Shown here one piece after another: positions 45,365 through 56,912 of a stretch of DNA of 64,000 nt; position 1 is the first letter of the stretch, and the number at the start of each line of letters is the position of its first letter. The position numbers were made by a program, and so were the translations under genes. Source of the DNA: Aplectana chamaeleonis (taxonomy: Eukaryota; Nematoda; Chromadorea; Rhabditida; Cosmocercidae); contig JAPDOI010000378.1 of NCBI GenBank assembly GCA_029168955.1, forward strand, positions 124,001-188,000, written 5' to 3'. Under the pieces are notes generated by a model. It worked only from the letters and a program-made list of their open reading frames with translations, did not search any database and was not told the DNA's origin.

Positions 45365-45850
45365 TGCCTGAGTGACCGTATTCGAAGAATCAACCTGGAC
45401 GATTTGGCACTTGGGGGCGGGTTGACGAAATTTTTCGACTTGCATTGCTCAAACGAGTATTGTGCTTATCTGGGTCAAATTCCGGTCCGCAATTGCGTCT
45501 CGACGCGCTTCGTGGCCGCGCACTTTCGAGTCGGAAGAGTTTCCAACGCCGCAGCCACCGATTTGTGGACTCTAGGTGGGTTTTAGAAACTGGAAACTAA
45601 ACAAAATTGAAGAAAGCTGTATAAAAAAGCCATATCGAGTCAACTTTGGCGCTGGAAACCCGACTGACTCTAGCGCGTGCGGCCGCAAAGCGTGTCGAAA
45701 CGCAATTGCGGACCGGAATTTGACCTAGATAAGCACAGTAGTTTTGATTAGTTTTTGATGCATTCAACGGCGCGAGCGTTCTACTAGGGCCATGCAACCC
45801 CAGTAGCGTAGTTGTCTCAATAACTTTTTCGAGCGTATCTGCTGCCTTTG
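45365..45850. mobile_element. Family-E repeat split by a foldback
   Basis: Outer parts (GGGGGCGGGTTGACGAAATT and GGCGCGAGCGTTCTACTAGG) match the uninterrupted copy at 54395-54660. The inserted foldback at about 45456-45741 has arms sharing TCAAATTCCGGTCCGCAATT in both orientations. It lies in the putative intron before the catalytic exon. Confidence 0.6.
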
Positions 45851-45974
45851 AAATGCTTGTTTCGGCTAAAATTTTGAGCCCATGCTATGTATTTGAGGCA
45901 GAGCCGTTGCTAGAGCATAACACTCGCCGACCGTCGCTGCTCTTCACTGTGTGATTTTTAGAGACTGTCCCTAG

Positions 45975-46105
45975 TTAACTTCACAATTGCACCGAGTGGG
46001 AGAATCTGCGATGGTGTCGACTATATTGTTGTTGTACATACGAGGGCAAATGAAACAGGAACCAGGCAGCGATGGCGTCAAACCTACGGTCGCTTGCAGG
46101 AGAAG
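45975..46105 (+). CDS. Family-31 galactosyltransferase, first catalytic exon
   Basis: Acceptor CCCTAG at 45974. The exon encodes SGRICDGVDYIVVVHTRANE followed by TGTRQRWRQTYG, the beta-strand plus R-x-x-(I/W)R-x-T(W/Y)G start of the Galactosyl_T (GT31, PF01762) domain. It ends at AAG|GTTTTG and joins the next exon in phase 0 over a 64-bp intron. GT31 enzymes transfer galactose, GlcNAc or GalNAc from UDP-sugars in the Golgi; nematodes have many divergent members. The exact sugar and acceptor cannot be told here. Confidence 0.7.
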
Positions 46106-46169
46106 GTTTTGTATTCCTTCATCTACGAATTTGCTATAACCGATGAAGAGGTTGAAGAACGCTTTTCAG

Positions 46170-46298
46170 TTCAACTTCAATATTATATATGCAATTGGTC
46201 TGACAGACGGAGACGAGGACTTCGAAAGTGAATCGGCTATTTATAATGATTTATTGCAGACGGGATTCGAAGACACGTATAGAAATCTTACTATGAAG
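46170..46298 (+). CDS. Family-31 galactosyltransferase, second catalytic exon
   Basis: Acceptor TTTTCAG at 46169, donor AAG|GTGAGA, 129 bp or exactly 43 codons. It encodes FNIIYAIG, then ESAIYNDLLQTGFEDTYRNL and TMK, matching the family pattern E-x-x-x-Y-x-DI-(L/I)-x-x-x-F-x-D-x-Y-x-NLT-x-K. All family landmarks are intact and no stop interrupts the exon. Confidence 0.8.
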
Positions 46299-46325
46299 GT
46301 GAGAGATTATGCAGCTAGATATATA

Positions 46326-46598
46326 AAGTGTGTCCGAATGAGAATGGCGGCCTACGCGGCCGGCGTGCTTGGCAGGCGGCCGTCGCATGTGCCGCTCTTG
46401 GACGAGTGTTGGTTTCGAACGGCGACCATCCCCCTCCCCCTGCTGTAGAGCTGTTCGATCGGCGCAGTGCTTGCTGCCAGCCGGTGCCGGCCCCGTTCGT
46501 AGTCGATGGCGGTGGGGACTTTTTGCATGCTCGTCCGAGAGCGGCGAACGCGACGGCCGCCTGCCAAGCACGCCGGCCGTTCTCATTCAGACACACTT
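46326..46598. mobile_element. TA-flanked MITE with long TIRs, copy 2
   Basis: AAGTGTGTCCGAATGAGAAT at the left and, reversed, AAGTGTGTCTGAATGAGAAC at the right, flanked by TA on both sides. It lies 27 bp into the intron of the galactosyltransferase gene. It is closely similar to 33313-33597 but lacks about 12 bp in the right arm. Confidence 0.8.
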
Positions 46599-46877
46599 TA
46601 TCTGTCTGCTAGAGGCGTTGTCGATGCAACTATGGAGGTGACTTTGATGAGACTTTTCTTCAAAGGTATAGATGATGAGATCCTCTATCCTTTTCCATCT
46701 TCTAAGGTGGCTGTACTCAAATCATGAAAAACTAGTACATCGCTCTCCGTAGGTGCGATGCCCTCAAGTACTTCACATTTTCGCTTTACTTCTTTTACAC
46801 AATTTCTTGATAGTATTTCTGTGGGATGCTGCAGTCCCAACTTTAGCTCAACTTCCACAATACTTCACTTCGTTTAG

Positions 46878-47040
46878 GTTCATGCTTTATTCCAGAATAT
46901 TGCTGCGCTGAGATACGTAGCTGCCGTTTGTCCTAACGTTCGCGCAGTTGTTAAATTGGACGATGATGTTGCGTGGAATGTGGCAAAAACTAAGCTGATC
47001 GTCGACGCTTCTCTGAAGGATCGAAAACTCCATTGTTTGC
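46878..47040 (+). CDS. Family-31 galactosyltransferase, DDD-motif exon
   Basis: Acceptor CGTTTAG at 46877. The exon reads in phase after NLTMK with NIAALRYVAAVCPNVRAVVK and LDDDVAWN, the nucleotide-sugar/metal-binding DxD region of GT31, then KDRKLHC. The donor is uncertain; a GTACGC near 47040 would leave the phase required by the next located exon. The short stretch that normally precedes the KW-x-V block is missing, so at least one exon remains unlocated in the following 7 kb. Confidence 0.7.
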
Positions 47041-47806
47041 TGTACGCTCATATCCTTCTTTTGTTTATTGTTTTCCATCCACTTCAATAGTTAATAAAAA
47101 AAGCAAAATACGTACCGACGGAGGTGCTTATCCGCCCAACGTTGAAGAAACTTGTGCTACTTCGGCTGTCCGGAGTCCCATGCGACTTGCAGCGACTCGT
47201 AATCCTGTCGGAACAGCTCCGCCCTAACAGAAGATGTTGACCGGATCACTGTAACCGGATCCTAGATCCACTGCTGACTGCAGTAGAGCCTCTCGATGCA
47301 GCCGAATTTCTGTTGTTATGATGATTATGAAACATGATGATAATATGATGCAACTCAGATGCATTGCCCACGATGGAAACCGTCTTTGAGTGCTTGCCGG
47401 AAATCAAAAGCTCATTGCAGCAGTATTGTCGAAAAACGTGTGAAAAAATAGTCCCAAATAGCCGTACACGGCCCTGAACTTCTGTGAAAAGAGCAATTCT
47501 CGCTCACTCCCTCAACGGCCACTGATCGAAACAAGCAACTGGAAAATCGACTCCGAGAAGAAAATAATATTCAAATGTGGTGAATTTTGTTTATTCCGCG
47601 CATCATGGGGAACGGTTCGACCATTTGATAATCGTACGTTTTGTTAAGCTCAATTTTTCCGTTGTTGACTTTGATCAATAGCCGTTGAGAGGAGGGGGAG
47701 CGCATTACAGAGAAGTTCAGGGGCCGGATTCATTAACCGAGTATTGGGTTTGGTTTTACGGTTTCGGGTTGGTAAGTTCAACCGAGCGCCTAACCTACCC
47801 AGAGCC
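47041..47806. other. Intronic interval with family-J fragment
   Basis: A block at about 47365-47530 resembles the family-J element at 15431-15620. An ATGATTATGATGA-type simple repeat is near 47320. No exon could be assigned. Confidence 0.4.
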
Positions 47807-48268
47807 TTAAAGGCATTGCATGCGCAGAAAACCGTATGTCGTTTTTTCATGTTTTGGTGTAGCTTGGCCTCTCTGGTAAACGAAAATGTCAAGGGCCCGC
47901 GAAAAATCTTTATTAATAAGAGAAGTCAATCAGAACACATTGTAAATATGAACTTGAATTTCGCGCCAGAACTGTTTTTGGTTTTTCTGTATTTGGAGGC
48001 CTCGTCACTGTCATTTTCGGAGTTTTTCCGCATGTGGAGCTTGTGCCGTAACCGTTTTTCATGTTGTTTGACGGTCGCACCAACATTCTATCAAAAAGTG
48101 CTAGATGACTGGTGAGAACTGGTGGCGGATTCTAATCTTTACCCACTTCCAACCTCATTACCCTAAGTTTTTGACCCGCCGAAGCTCACTGGTCTGGTGT
48201 ACCGGGCTTAATCACGAAATTAAGCCTGAAAAATGAAAATTGGTTTTCAGCGCGAATGATGTCTTCAA
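47807..48268 (+). mobile_element. TTAA-type element, family D copy 1
   Basis: Starts TTAAAGGCATTGCATGCGCAG and ends GCGCGAATGATGTCTTCAA. The interior (GTGTAGCTTGGCCTCTCT, AACATTCTA, GGTGTACCGGGCTTAAT) matches 62153-62621 in reverse. It lies inside the large intron. Confidence 0.65.
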
Positions 48269-48886
48269 ATCCTGATTTACCAAGCACGGATCAGTTTGGG
48301 TTATCCTGACCGAGACTTTTAGGCGTCAAATTACATTCGGTTGCACACAATACGTACAATTCACCGCCTTATCCCGGAAATCAAAATACATCTGTTTCCG
48401 AAAGGACTTTGAGGAAGAGTAGTGCTGCAATCATTTTAATGATAAGGGAGTGTTCACTTATCAGTTTTACGTAATCTGGTATCATTTTATCAGCTTTTCA
48501 ACAAGAAGCAGTGCATTTGTCCGAATTTGAAGTGCGAAGAAAATTAAAAAAATGCTTCGGGGGACCACCTTTCTGCACCCAGTGAGTGTTATGATAGACG
48601 TTCCTCCAAATAAAAACTAACGAAAGATCAATTGCTAGCATGTGAAATCAATTTGATTTCGAAGCGTTACTGCGGTGGCCACTTCTATCATAACCTAGAA
48701 ACACTTTTTTCCCTCATAGATCAGCAAGCTACTCGAAAAACACGAGCAAATGGAATAAACAGGAAAAACACGAGCATACCTTTACTATCTTTACACTACT
48801 GATCAGAAGAAAATGTGAGGAACAGAGCAGTTGAATAGCAATCCAGTGTAAGTATAAACACCAGTTGGGTAACTATTTGTGGTGGG

Positions 48887-49280
48887 TTTGATTTGGCATG
48901 GGATTAAACACAGAAGAAACACTCAAAACTCGATGAAATGATGTACCATTGATTTGTATGTGTGCTTTCTTACCAAACATCGAAAACTGAGTGTGGTTTT
49001 GAAAGGCCAAATCACGCGCGTTTTACTGAGCCCGCACATACATATCTTCGTCAGAAAATGAAAATTAGGTTGGGAGCCACAACATAATTTTTCAAGGAGC
49101 TCAGACTTGCAAACTTTGACTGTGAGCAATCAATTGTTTTCAGAGAGCGCGTGATTTGGCCATTCAAAACCACACTCAATTTTCGATTTTTAGTAAGAAA
49201 GTGTACATCCAAATCAATGGTGCATAATTTCATCGAGCTTTGAGTGTTTCTTCTGTGTTTAATCCCATGCCAAATCAAAT
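48887..49280. repeat. Foldback element
   Basis: Ends TTTGATTTGGCATGGGATTA and TAATCCCATGCCAAATCAAA are perfect inverted copies. Arms of about 150 bp include CACAGAAGAAACACTCAAA and GGCCAAATCACGCGC on the left and their reverses on the right. Confidence 0.75.
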
Positions 49281-51156
49281 GCACCAAGCACTTCACTTCC
49301 TTTAACGAGTTTCTCACAAATATTATTATGCAAAATCATAAACCTCTCTTAGCGAAGCAAAACAGTCATATAATGTGTATCTGATTTAGGGGCTCTGATA
49401 GATTGTATTCGGCGATCCAAGAGTGGCTCACAACTTCAAATTTACTGTGAGATTAGCCTTGAGATAGCAGATACAATTCGCAGAGGGTAACTTTATTTTT
49501 ATTTTGAATCCTTTCGACTTTCTTGAAAATTTCCATGTTGACTGAGAGTTCTATTTTTATTGGCCTTCTTTCATTTTTACCAACATCAGCAGGCTTGATT
49601 TTTTTATCCATAGAAAAATGAGGTGCCAAATTTTTTAAGACAGTTTTCAGTTGCGACTGGAAATGACTCCAGTACTTCACAATTCTTGTGCTTGCAGAAA
49701 AAAAAACCTGAACGCTAAAATTTTTTTTTGGCGAAATTAATGAACCAATGCAGTATTCCACGAACTGTGATTTAGATAATAATCAGCACTGACGCTGAGT
49801 TCGAACTAAAACAATTGAATTATCGAGGGAAAACGCTTTGAGTGTAATAAAACTGTTAATTTCCTGAAACTGATGTCGATATTAAGAATAAATATGCCTG
49901 CTAGCATAGTGACATCAGGAGAGTAGTAGCCGTAGCCAAATGAAGGGTAGAGAATTGGAAACAGCTGACAGAATAATAATTCCCACGAATCTATAACGAA
50001 TCTTGGCGCATCTCGTTGAGGGACAACTCATCCCCGCGCCGATTTAAAACCAACGCTAAATGGTATCTTAATTAATCAAAGATCCCCTTATCCTCTGGAG
50101 CATTAACAGCTCTTAAGAACTTTCGCACCCACGTAAGAATTTCGTTCAACCAGGGGTTTCAATTCCCTGCCCGAAACTGGGAAGCAATTTACGGCAACGG
50201 GGATGAGCTGCCCAGCAACCATAATTTCAAAATCACCAGCGCATACATTAGCCATTGGACGCACGGTTTAGCAATGGTGCACGAAATCTACTGGGTTGGT
50301 TAGCGACTTACCGGCCTCCTTTGCCCGGTATCGCTGACCCACTAACCAACCATGCTGCACGTTGGTTGGTAAAATTATGAATCGCTCAAATCGTGCTGGG
50401 TTGGTAGCAGGGATGAGCGGAAAATTTTTTCGGAAACAGAAAACACAAAATCCAGTTTGACAGAAAACAGAGAAAAATCTGCAAAAATGGGCAGAAAACA
50501 GAAAATTTTCAAAAATCAATAAAAATGCTCAGCGTACACTACATCGGTTTTTTCCAGAGCATTGATTTTTATACATTTTCAGGTTATAGGTGGTTTTTTT
50601 TTGCACAATTTTCAAAGTCCAACAATTGGCCAGAGTGATAAGTACAGACGCCCTAAGAACAGATTATTAGCAGGGAGACGACGATTTTTCCTCTAATCTT
50701 CCTTTCCCCAGATAACATCAGCTCGATTACTTGATCAGAAGCCTAATATGTATGTGCAGGGAGTAGGTAAATACAATGGGAGCGAGTTTGCCGTTCCCTG
50801 GTTTACATATTTTGTTTTGTATTTTGTCGTAACGCGCGACTGTTCGTGTATAAATGATCTGATGCGCCGCTCGCTCCACCGTGGTGAGGTCGCTCGTACC
50901 TCTCTGGGAGTTTTATTATCTGTCGCGTAGCCACACCATCAGTTCCATTGCGCTTCATCATATTTGAATTCTAAACCATCCTGCGTTACAATGAGTTGAA
51001 ATATGTACGTACTCACAAATTGCGTGTAAGGCACAGTTAGGGGCAGCTTCTCCCTCTCCACTAAAGCGGTGGCGCCAGAGTACTCTGCCCACGTGTAGAA
51101 GTAGTTATACGCGGAAGCCGCGCCAATGCGCTATGAATTGCGGGCGTTAAGTGGTA
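49281..51156. other. Intronic interval with a short hairpin
   Basis: A hairpin at 50292-50351 pairs GGGTTGGTTAG with CTAACCAACC. An AGAAAACAGA-rich block near 50435-50515 recurs near 52260-52315. A 102-residue minus-strand frame (49453-49761) was not recognised. No exon assigned. Confidence 0.4.
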
Positions 51157-51712
51157 TTAAAGGCAGTGGTCGCGATCAAATATGCTTGTCGTCTTTTTCT
51201 CTCTAAATCCTTTCCTGGGTCTCGAGTAGTAGGACCTATAAGAAAAAATCGCGAAAAAACCACTGTTTTGGGCCGAATTTGAAACCTGAACTTTCTTGTC
51301 TTTTGATGGTGGACGAGCCCTCTCCACATCATCGGCATCGATGACCTCTTATATCAAGAACATCAGCTAGCTTGAAATTGAATGTCAATCAATGAACCTT
51401 CGAATTTATGTGTGTATCTAGTCAAAAACATTGACTGAAGTGATGCTTTCATTATTCAACCTCTTTTATTCGTTAAATTTGCGTTTATTTCGTCCTCTGA
51501 ATGTCGATGATTTTTGACTGCTCGGCATGAGACTGCGATCTGTTTCGTCATCGCTGTGCACGTGTGCACGAACTAGCTTCTTTGGGCCCTAGAAACTCTA
51601 TTTGTCGACCGTTTTTCACCGCGCTACCTTCATAGTTTTTCAGCTGTTTTGGATCTAAGTTGATTTTTGTAGTTTTTTCGATAACGTTTTTCATCGTGAC
51701 CACTGCCTTTAA
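51157..51712 (+). mobile_element. TTAA element, family B copy 3
   Basis: TTAAAGGCAGTGGTCGCGATC to CATCGTGACCACTGCCTTTAA, 556 bp. Very similar to 25092-25652 and 34490-35049, so probably a recent amplification. Confidence 0.8.
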
Positions 51713-52336
51713 TGGCTCATTATTGTTAGTATACAATGACATTATAGTTTTCGCTTCATTTCACTGCTTCGCATTTCTTCTGAGGGATTAATCAACGGCA
51801 AATCTCTGGGTAATGGTAACCACTATAAGGTAAAGATAAGGGCTCGGTTTTTGGATCTGTATTGAGTTGCGCAGCGCATTCGTAGCCGTATTTTAGAGGC
51901 TTAAATGCTTTTAAGACTATTTAGTGGCCCATTTTCCAGTTAGTGTGTTCGTCTCCCCACATGAATCTAGTACCAATCCGAGGACCTCGAAGGAAGAGTA
52001 GGCTTGGCTGACTTTGGACGAGGATCTAATCCAAGCGTGTACTGCTAGCAGCATCGACTCTTGCCACCACGCCACAAGCGCTTGGACAGATAACCAGTAT
52101 AGCGAGTGGAAAGTGTTTGGTGTGGGGGAACTGCAGAGGACCCAGCTTACATTAACCCTCAACCTATTGGCTTACCTTTGATGAATCCGGCCTTTGGCAA
52201 CAAGGGTAATCATGCTACAAAGCGCGGTTCACGGTTTTTTCTGTTTGTTACCAAATTTTGGCTATTTTTACAGAAAACAGAAAAATCATCAAAAATGGGC
52301 AGAAAACAGAAAACAAAAATTCCAACGGTTGGTATG
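51713..52336. other. Intronic interval
   Basis: Contains GATGAATCCGGCC near 52184, related to the hairpin at 33976, and an AGAAAACAGA-rich block. No exon seen. Confidence 0.3.
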
Positions 52337-52789
52337 TTAAAGGCAGTGTTAACGATAAATCTCGTTCTCGAGGTTTCAGTGTGAAACATTAAGTTGGCAG
52401 ATGCTGGAGAGGATAGGATCGAAAGCAACGAAAACGGGCCAAAAATCAATAAAAACGGCTTTGAAAGTTATCACGGTGCGCCTACCTATTGCAGTCCGCC
52501 CCAAGTTCGGACGAGCTTGGAGCGCCGCACACGTTTCGATGCCAAATTGCCAAGCAACTCTGCCGCGATTAGCATGATCGATTCGCCCAGATTTCGCGAT
52601 CAGCGCGCGCTTGCGGAAATCAGCAGGGCCCATGATTCTCGTCCACGCCCTGAACGTTAGAAACCATTATTTCAGCATACTCTGAACGTTTTTCTTCTCT
52701 GTTTCTTGACTATTAGTTACCTCACGACCAGACAATCCCATTTTTGGGTCGAACTCGAGCGCGATATTCATCGTGAACACTGCCTTTAA
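52337..52789 (+). mobile_element. TTAA element, first of a three-element chain
   Basis: TTAAAGGCAGTGTTAACGATA to CATCGTGAACACTGCCTTTAA. Interior not matched to another copy in the window. The TTAA at its right end opens the next element. Confidence 0.7.
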
Positions 52790-53259
52790 AGGAACAGTCC
52801 AAGCCCAGGGACGAAATCTGAAATTTCCACATAATTGAGGAGTTAATCCACCCTATATAAGACCTGCCAAGTGCGAGCTCTCAGTTCCTTCAAATAAGCG
52901 ATATATAGGAGGGAGCGACCCTGGGGCGCCCACATCCGATAGCCACTTTGGCACGCCCCTTTTACGATATTTCGAGCTCAACAGTGGCAATGTGAGTGAT
53001 GGTTTCCCGTTCTTCCCTTAATTCTCAACCTCTCTCTTTGCTCAGGTCGGCTCGCATACAGTGGTTGCAAATGACGGAAGTTACAAGCCTCGGACAACTC
53101 GTCCACAATGCTTCCGTATCAAAATTTTTGAGGGGCCATAACTCCGTTCCCAGAAGATCTTGTACGATTCCAGAAACATCTCCGGAATCAGCGTGGGACC
53201 GTTTTCAAGACAGGCGGAAAAACAGAAAAAACGATTCTGAGGTTGGTCTGTGATTTTAA
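52786..53259 (+). mobile_element. TTAA element, family A/K, second of the chain
   Basis: Starts TTAAAGGAACAGTCCAAGCCC and ends GGTTGGTCTGTGATTTTAA. Related to 26101-26585 (CAGGGACGAAATCTGA, CCACCCTATATAA). Its ends are more diverged than its neighbours'. Confidence 0.65.
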
Positions 53260-53749
53260 AGGCAGTGTTCACGATAAGAATCGTTTTTCTGCTTTTTCGC
53301 CTATCTTCAAAATGGTCCCATGCTGATTCTAATGATGTTTTTGAAATCGTACAAGACCTTCTGGGAACGGAGTTATGGTCCCTCAAAAGTTGAGCTAAGG
53401 AAGCATGGTGGACGAGTTGTCCGAGACTTGTAACTTCCGTCTATTGCAGCCGATGTATGCGAGCTGACCTGAGTAAAGAGAGAAGTTGAGAATGAAGGGA
53501 AGAACGGGGCTATTGATCGGAAATCGTCGCTCATCTCACAATCTCGAGCATTCATTTGTTCACGTCGGTGGGCGTAGAAAGTGCATCTGGGGTGTGACGA
53601 GCTAACGGGTGTCCAACTTCGGGGCAGTAGTGGACCGTTCCGAGCACATTTTTCTTAGTTTTTTCAACGTTAGGGTTGCGCTAGGCCCCGCAGCTGCCGA
53701 TCTTCACCAAAAACTCAGACATGGTTTTTATCGTGGACACTGCCTTTAA
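53256..53749 (-). mobile_element. TTAA-flanked MITE, family A, third of the chain
   Basis: TTAAAGGCAGTGTTCACGATA to ATCGTGGACACTGCCTTTAA. Reverse-oriented relative to 27048-27541, with the block GAAGGGAAGAACGGGGCT and CTGACCTGAGTAAAGAGAGA. Confidence 0.75.
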
Positions 53750-53921
53750 AGGAGCTAACCGCTGATTGACACATTGATGAATCCGGCCTCAGCTCGTGTA
53801 GGCCTATTTGGGAATCTCTTTTTCAGTTGTCCTTTCGACATTGCTGTTGACATGGGCCCCGAACTTTTCGAATTTCATTCGAAAACTCGGAATTAGTTTT
53901 TATCGTGGACGCTGCCTTTAA
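53750..53921. mobile_element. Remnant TTAA element end
   Basis: A solo right end, TTTATCGTGGACGCTGCCTTTAA, at 53899-53921 with no matching left end. It is probably a truncated copy. Confidence 0.5.
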
Positions 53922-54046
53922 TAATTTCACCCAACTTCAGGAGACCAAAAGAGCCGGTCGTCAGGCAACCTCAACAGCGATGGTGAGCAAGCGATGATAA
54001 CTATAATTGTTGTCTAATAGTACCAGCGTTCAACTGAAATTTTCAG

Positions 54047-54173
54047 GATGGTTACGAAGGAGGAGTTCCTTAATGAGTACTATCCTCCGTTCTGTACAGG
54101 ATTTGCTTATGTGGTACCTCAATCGGTCTCTCTGGCCCTACTGAGTGCAGTACATCTGGAACGATATCTTTGG
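54047..54173 (+). CDS. Family-31 galactosyltransferase, YPPFC exon
   Basis: Acceptor TTTTCAG at 54046 and a strong donor TGG|GTAAGA at 54174. It encodes VTKEEFLNEYYPPFCTGFAY and LSAVHLERYLW, the family block (W-x-V-x-x-x-(E/Y)YPP(Y/F)C-x-G-x-(G/A)Y) that follows the DxD region. It begins with one base of a split codon and ends in phase 0, matching the next exon. Confidence 0.8.
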
Positions 54174-54394
54174 GTAAGATTCCACAGTCACCAGTTGGAG
54201 CCAGTACCGGCGTATATCCTTTTCGAAACTTCTAGTCTTGGGAATCGGCGAGACGCGACTATTTGCGGCTAGCCGTGAGGCCATCGTGATTGCGAAAGGC
54301 CTATACGTATATGCAAGTACAGAGCGCTGCTGAATGCCCGAAACACTGCAAATACAGAGGGTTGCTGAATACTGTTGAATGTCCACAACGATAA

Positions 54395-54660
54395 CCCTCT
54401 GCAAGGGGGGTCTGTGCCTGAACGCTCACCTTGTTTGAAGCTCGAAAAACTAGCCAAAGTGATCGTATTCGTATATTGGGGGCGGAGTTGTCGAAACTCA
54501 TGGGCCGGGTTAGCGAAATTTTTCGAGTTGGCATTGCTCATATTTAGTAGTTTTTGCTCGTTTTTACTTTTCCAACGGCGTGAGCGTTCTTCTAGGGGCC
54601 ATACGACCCAAGTAACGAAGTTATCTCAACAACTTTCTGGAACTTGACTGCTACATTTAA
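54395..54660. mobile_element. Family-E repeat, uninterrupted copy
   Basis: Matches the outer parts of 45365-45850: GGCGTGAGCGTTCTTCTAGG, GCGAAATTTTTCGAGTTG. It lies in the last located intron. Ends are not sharply defined. Confidence 0.5.
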
Positions 54661-54874
54661 CCATGGAAGCTTGTTGGAGGCGTCTATGTGGTCCAGTCCT
54701 GATTTCTAATGTCCCATATCGATTAGAAGAAGAGTATAGAAGTGGTGGAAAGCGGTTAGCATTCTCATAAGACGCCCTTTACGCTTGTAAGGCTCTAAAC
54801 GAACGTTACATTAGATTTTCCATCGTTTTCGCAAACACCTCCGAATTTGATTTGAACTAATGAACTAATTCTAG

Positions 54875-55084
54875 GTTGACGATGCATTTGTGACTGGAAA
54901 ATTGGCAGAACTAACAGGGGTTCGACACACAGACATCGCACTCAATGTTTCCATGTATACTCACACAAGCTACTGGGCACCGGATCTCGTCTTCACATTG
55001 ATCCATAGGTCTCAGGCCAAGGATTTCTTCATTGCGTCGAACGCAGAATTTTTCTATCGCGAGTATTGGGCAAAGTCTACATGA
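54875..55084 (+). CDS. Family-31 galactosyltransferase, C-terminal exon
   Basis: Acceptor TTCTAG at 54874. It encodes VDDAFVTGKLAELTGVRHTD, continuing in phase from ERYLW. VDDAFVTG is the family's (E/D)D-V-x-(V/L)TG motif that carries the proposed catalytic acid. The exon then runs about 60 residues to a stop at 55082-55084. No frame break is visible in any located catalytic exon, so the gene may be functional despite the roughly 7-kb repeat-filled intron. Confidence 0.8.
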   Translation, partial: VDDAFVTGKLAELTGVRHTDIALNVSMYTHTSYWAPDLVFTLIHRSQAKDFFIASNAEFFYREYWAKST

Positions 55085-55659
55085 AGCAATTATTTATTAA
55101 TTATTAAACAATTATTTTCTTTTCCGTTCTAGGTACTGGAAGAGCGAACATTGTTCTATATTATTTCAAACCTGTTGCATGCCTGTTGAGCATGTGGTGT
55201 GACTCAGTCCCCCGTCATATTTAGGCTTTCAACCGACCTGGTCCCACCTAGATAGTGTTCAATCCCTCCCAGGTCGTCCGTAGTCCCTCCTAAATAGATC
55301 GTCCGTAGCTTTGCCTGGGTCGCCCGTAAGCCAGGCTAGGTCGCTCTCGAGAGAATGCCACAATAGTATTAGAGGTCTTGTTGATTCAACTTCGACCGCG
55401 GTAGGACAAGGAGACTCTACGGACAGCCCAGGATGGCCTATCGAGGGACAAATTTTCTGTCCCCGTTTTGAGTGCTCCACAGACGTAATTTTGTCGATAG
55501 AAATAGACTACGGGCGGCCCAGGACAGGCTAACGGAGGGCAATTTCTTTTTGTCCTCATTTGCTGGTTTTGCGAGCTTATCGACAGGGTGGGTCTACAGA
55601 TTATCGTCCAAATATTACGAGTGCCTTAAGGCAGAAAGCTGTAGTTTTGCTTTTTAAAG

Positions 55660-55874
55660 TCACATCAACCAATATGTATCTGCTTCGTGTGAATTTACAT
55701 TCTCGTATAGGTGTTCTTTGTTGTGTGCTTACATGGGTCATTGTCGTGACTTTCAGATTTCTTCAATTAGTTTTTGCTATGTACTGGTATGAGAGCGAAC
55801 CTCAAAACATGTCACTATGCTCTACGTATTTGCTGTTTCCGTCAAAAAGATGGCGCACTATGCTTTGAAATAAA
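55660..55874 (+). CDS. Possible membrane-anchor exon or 3' region
   Basis: A frame from the ATG near 55674 encodes MYLLRVNLHSRIGVLCCVLT followed by WVIVVTFRFLQLVFA, a hydrophobic anchor-like segment, and stops at 55868. An AATAAA overlaps the stop region (55870). It could be the start of another type II membrane protein, or simply part of the 3' region of the galactosyltransferase gene. No homology is recognised. Confidence 0.2.
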
Positions 55875-56912
55875 TGCATCGCTACAGTCGATGAGACTTC
55901 CTGAATGTCAACGTTTTTGACGTTGATCTCCATGAACCTTCAAGAATTCGATCCCAATATTGTCCAGATTCTCAAAATTCCACTCAGCGAAACTGTTGAG
56001 TAATACCAGTTTGAAGACGGAGTCTTGTATGAATCACGATCCCGTTCTCACAAGGACCCACCCCGAAAATAAAATTAAGTTTTGAAAAATGGCCTTCGGA
56101 GGTTGTAGAGAAAATAGAAAGAATTGAGGATTTTAAAATTTCCCTCAGTCCTCACGGGTAGATCATAAACGACCAAAACAATGGGTTACGCTAGGTAAAA
56201 TTTCATTCACTGAACCCTAACCTGAGAAAACCCACCAAAAAAGTGGAATTTGACCTCAGATTTTCCCAAACTACCCTATGGGCGGAGTTTGCGCAAAAGA
56301 AACTCATCCACCTCTGAACTCTCAAAAATGGTACTGAGCCTACACCACCATGGGGCCCCGAATGCCGAAAAAAATTAAATCCCGAACTTTGCTCTCGGGG
56401 GTTGTTTGAAATATGTAAGGATGCCCAACACGAATCTGAGGTCCGTTTATCGAATTTCGTCAGATTACGGTACATTACGGTGGGTATACGGTAGTTGGGT
56501 CCAGGGTCAGGCACAGCGGTGGTCCTGGTCGTCCTGAACAACGACCCCCCCTTGAGAGGGAAAAGTTTTCGGCTTAAAAACGACCCTCTATGAAAAGTGA
56601 AAAAATTGGTAGACGTTACTGACTATTTTCATTTTGGAGGTTTTTTCAATTTTGGGGCCTCTCAATTCCAAAGGGGATGAATAGCGTTTCATGCGCTACC
56701 GATATTGAGAAACTTCAGCCAGATGGAGAGCTGAAAAGCAGTTCAGAAACCGGAAAAATCTTCGCCCTCCGTTTTTGGCCGCAGTGGTCCGGTGGGGCTT
56801 TTGGACCACCGTGGGACCACCGCACCTTTGACCGGCCATAACTCGGCTCAAAATCGATTTCATAAGCTCATCTCCGGACGTTGACATTTTCTAAAATCTG
56901 TCTACAGTATAC
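55875..56912. other. Non-coding interval with foldback-related block
   Basis: A segment at about 56430-56500 (CGTTTATCGAATTTCG, GGTGGGTATACGGTAGTT) is related to the inner arms of the foldback at 17.9-20.5 kb. No gene supported. Confidence 0.4.

Noticed and set aside
46251..46641. Multiple overlapping frames of about 90-110 codons
   Set aside because: They lie over the TA-flanked MITE with long inverted arms, which yields mirrored frames on both strands.
47033..47227. Missing galactosyltransferase exon
   Set aside because: The reading (KIRTDGGAYPPNVEETC) has a superficial YPP but lacks the preceding conserved block and clean splice sites; the true YPPFC exon is at 54047.
49453..49761. 102-codon minus-strand frame in the large intron
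   Set aside because: Lysine-rich but unrecognised, with no neighbouring supporting exon.
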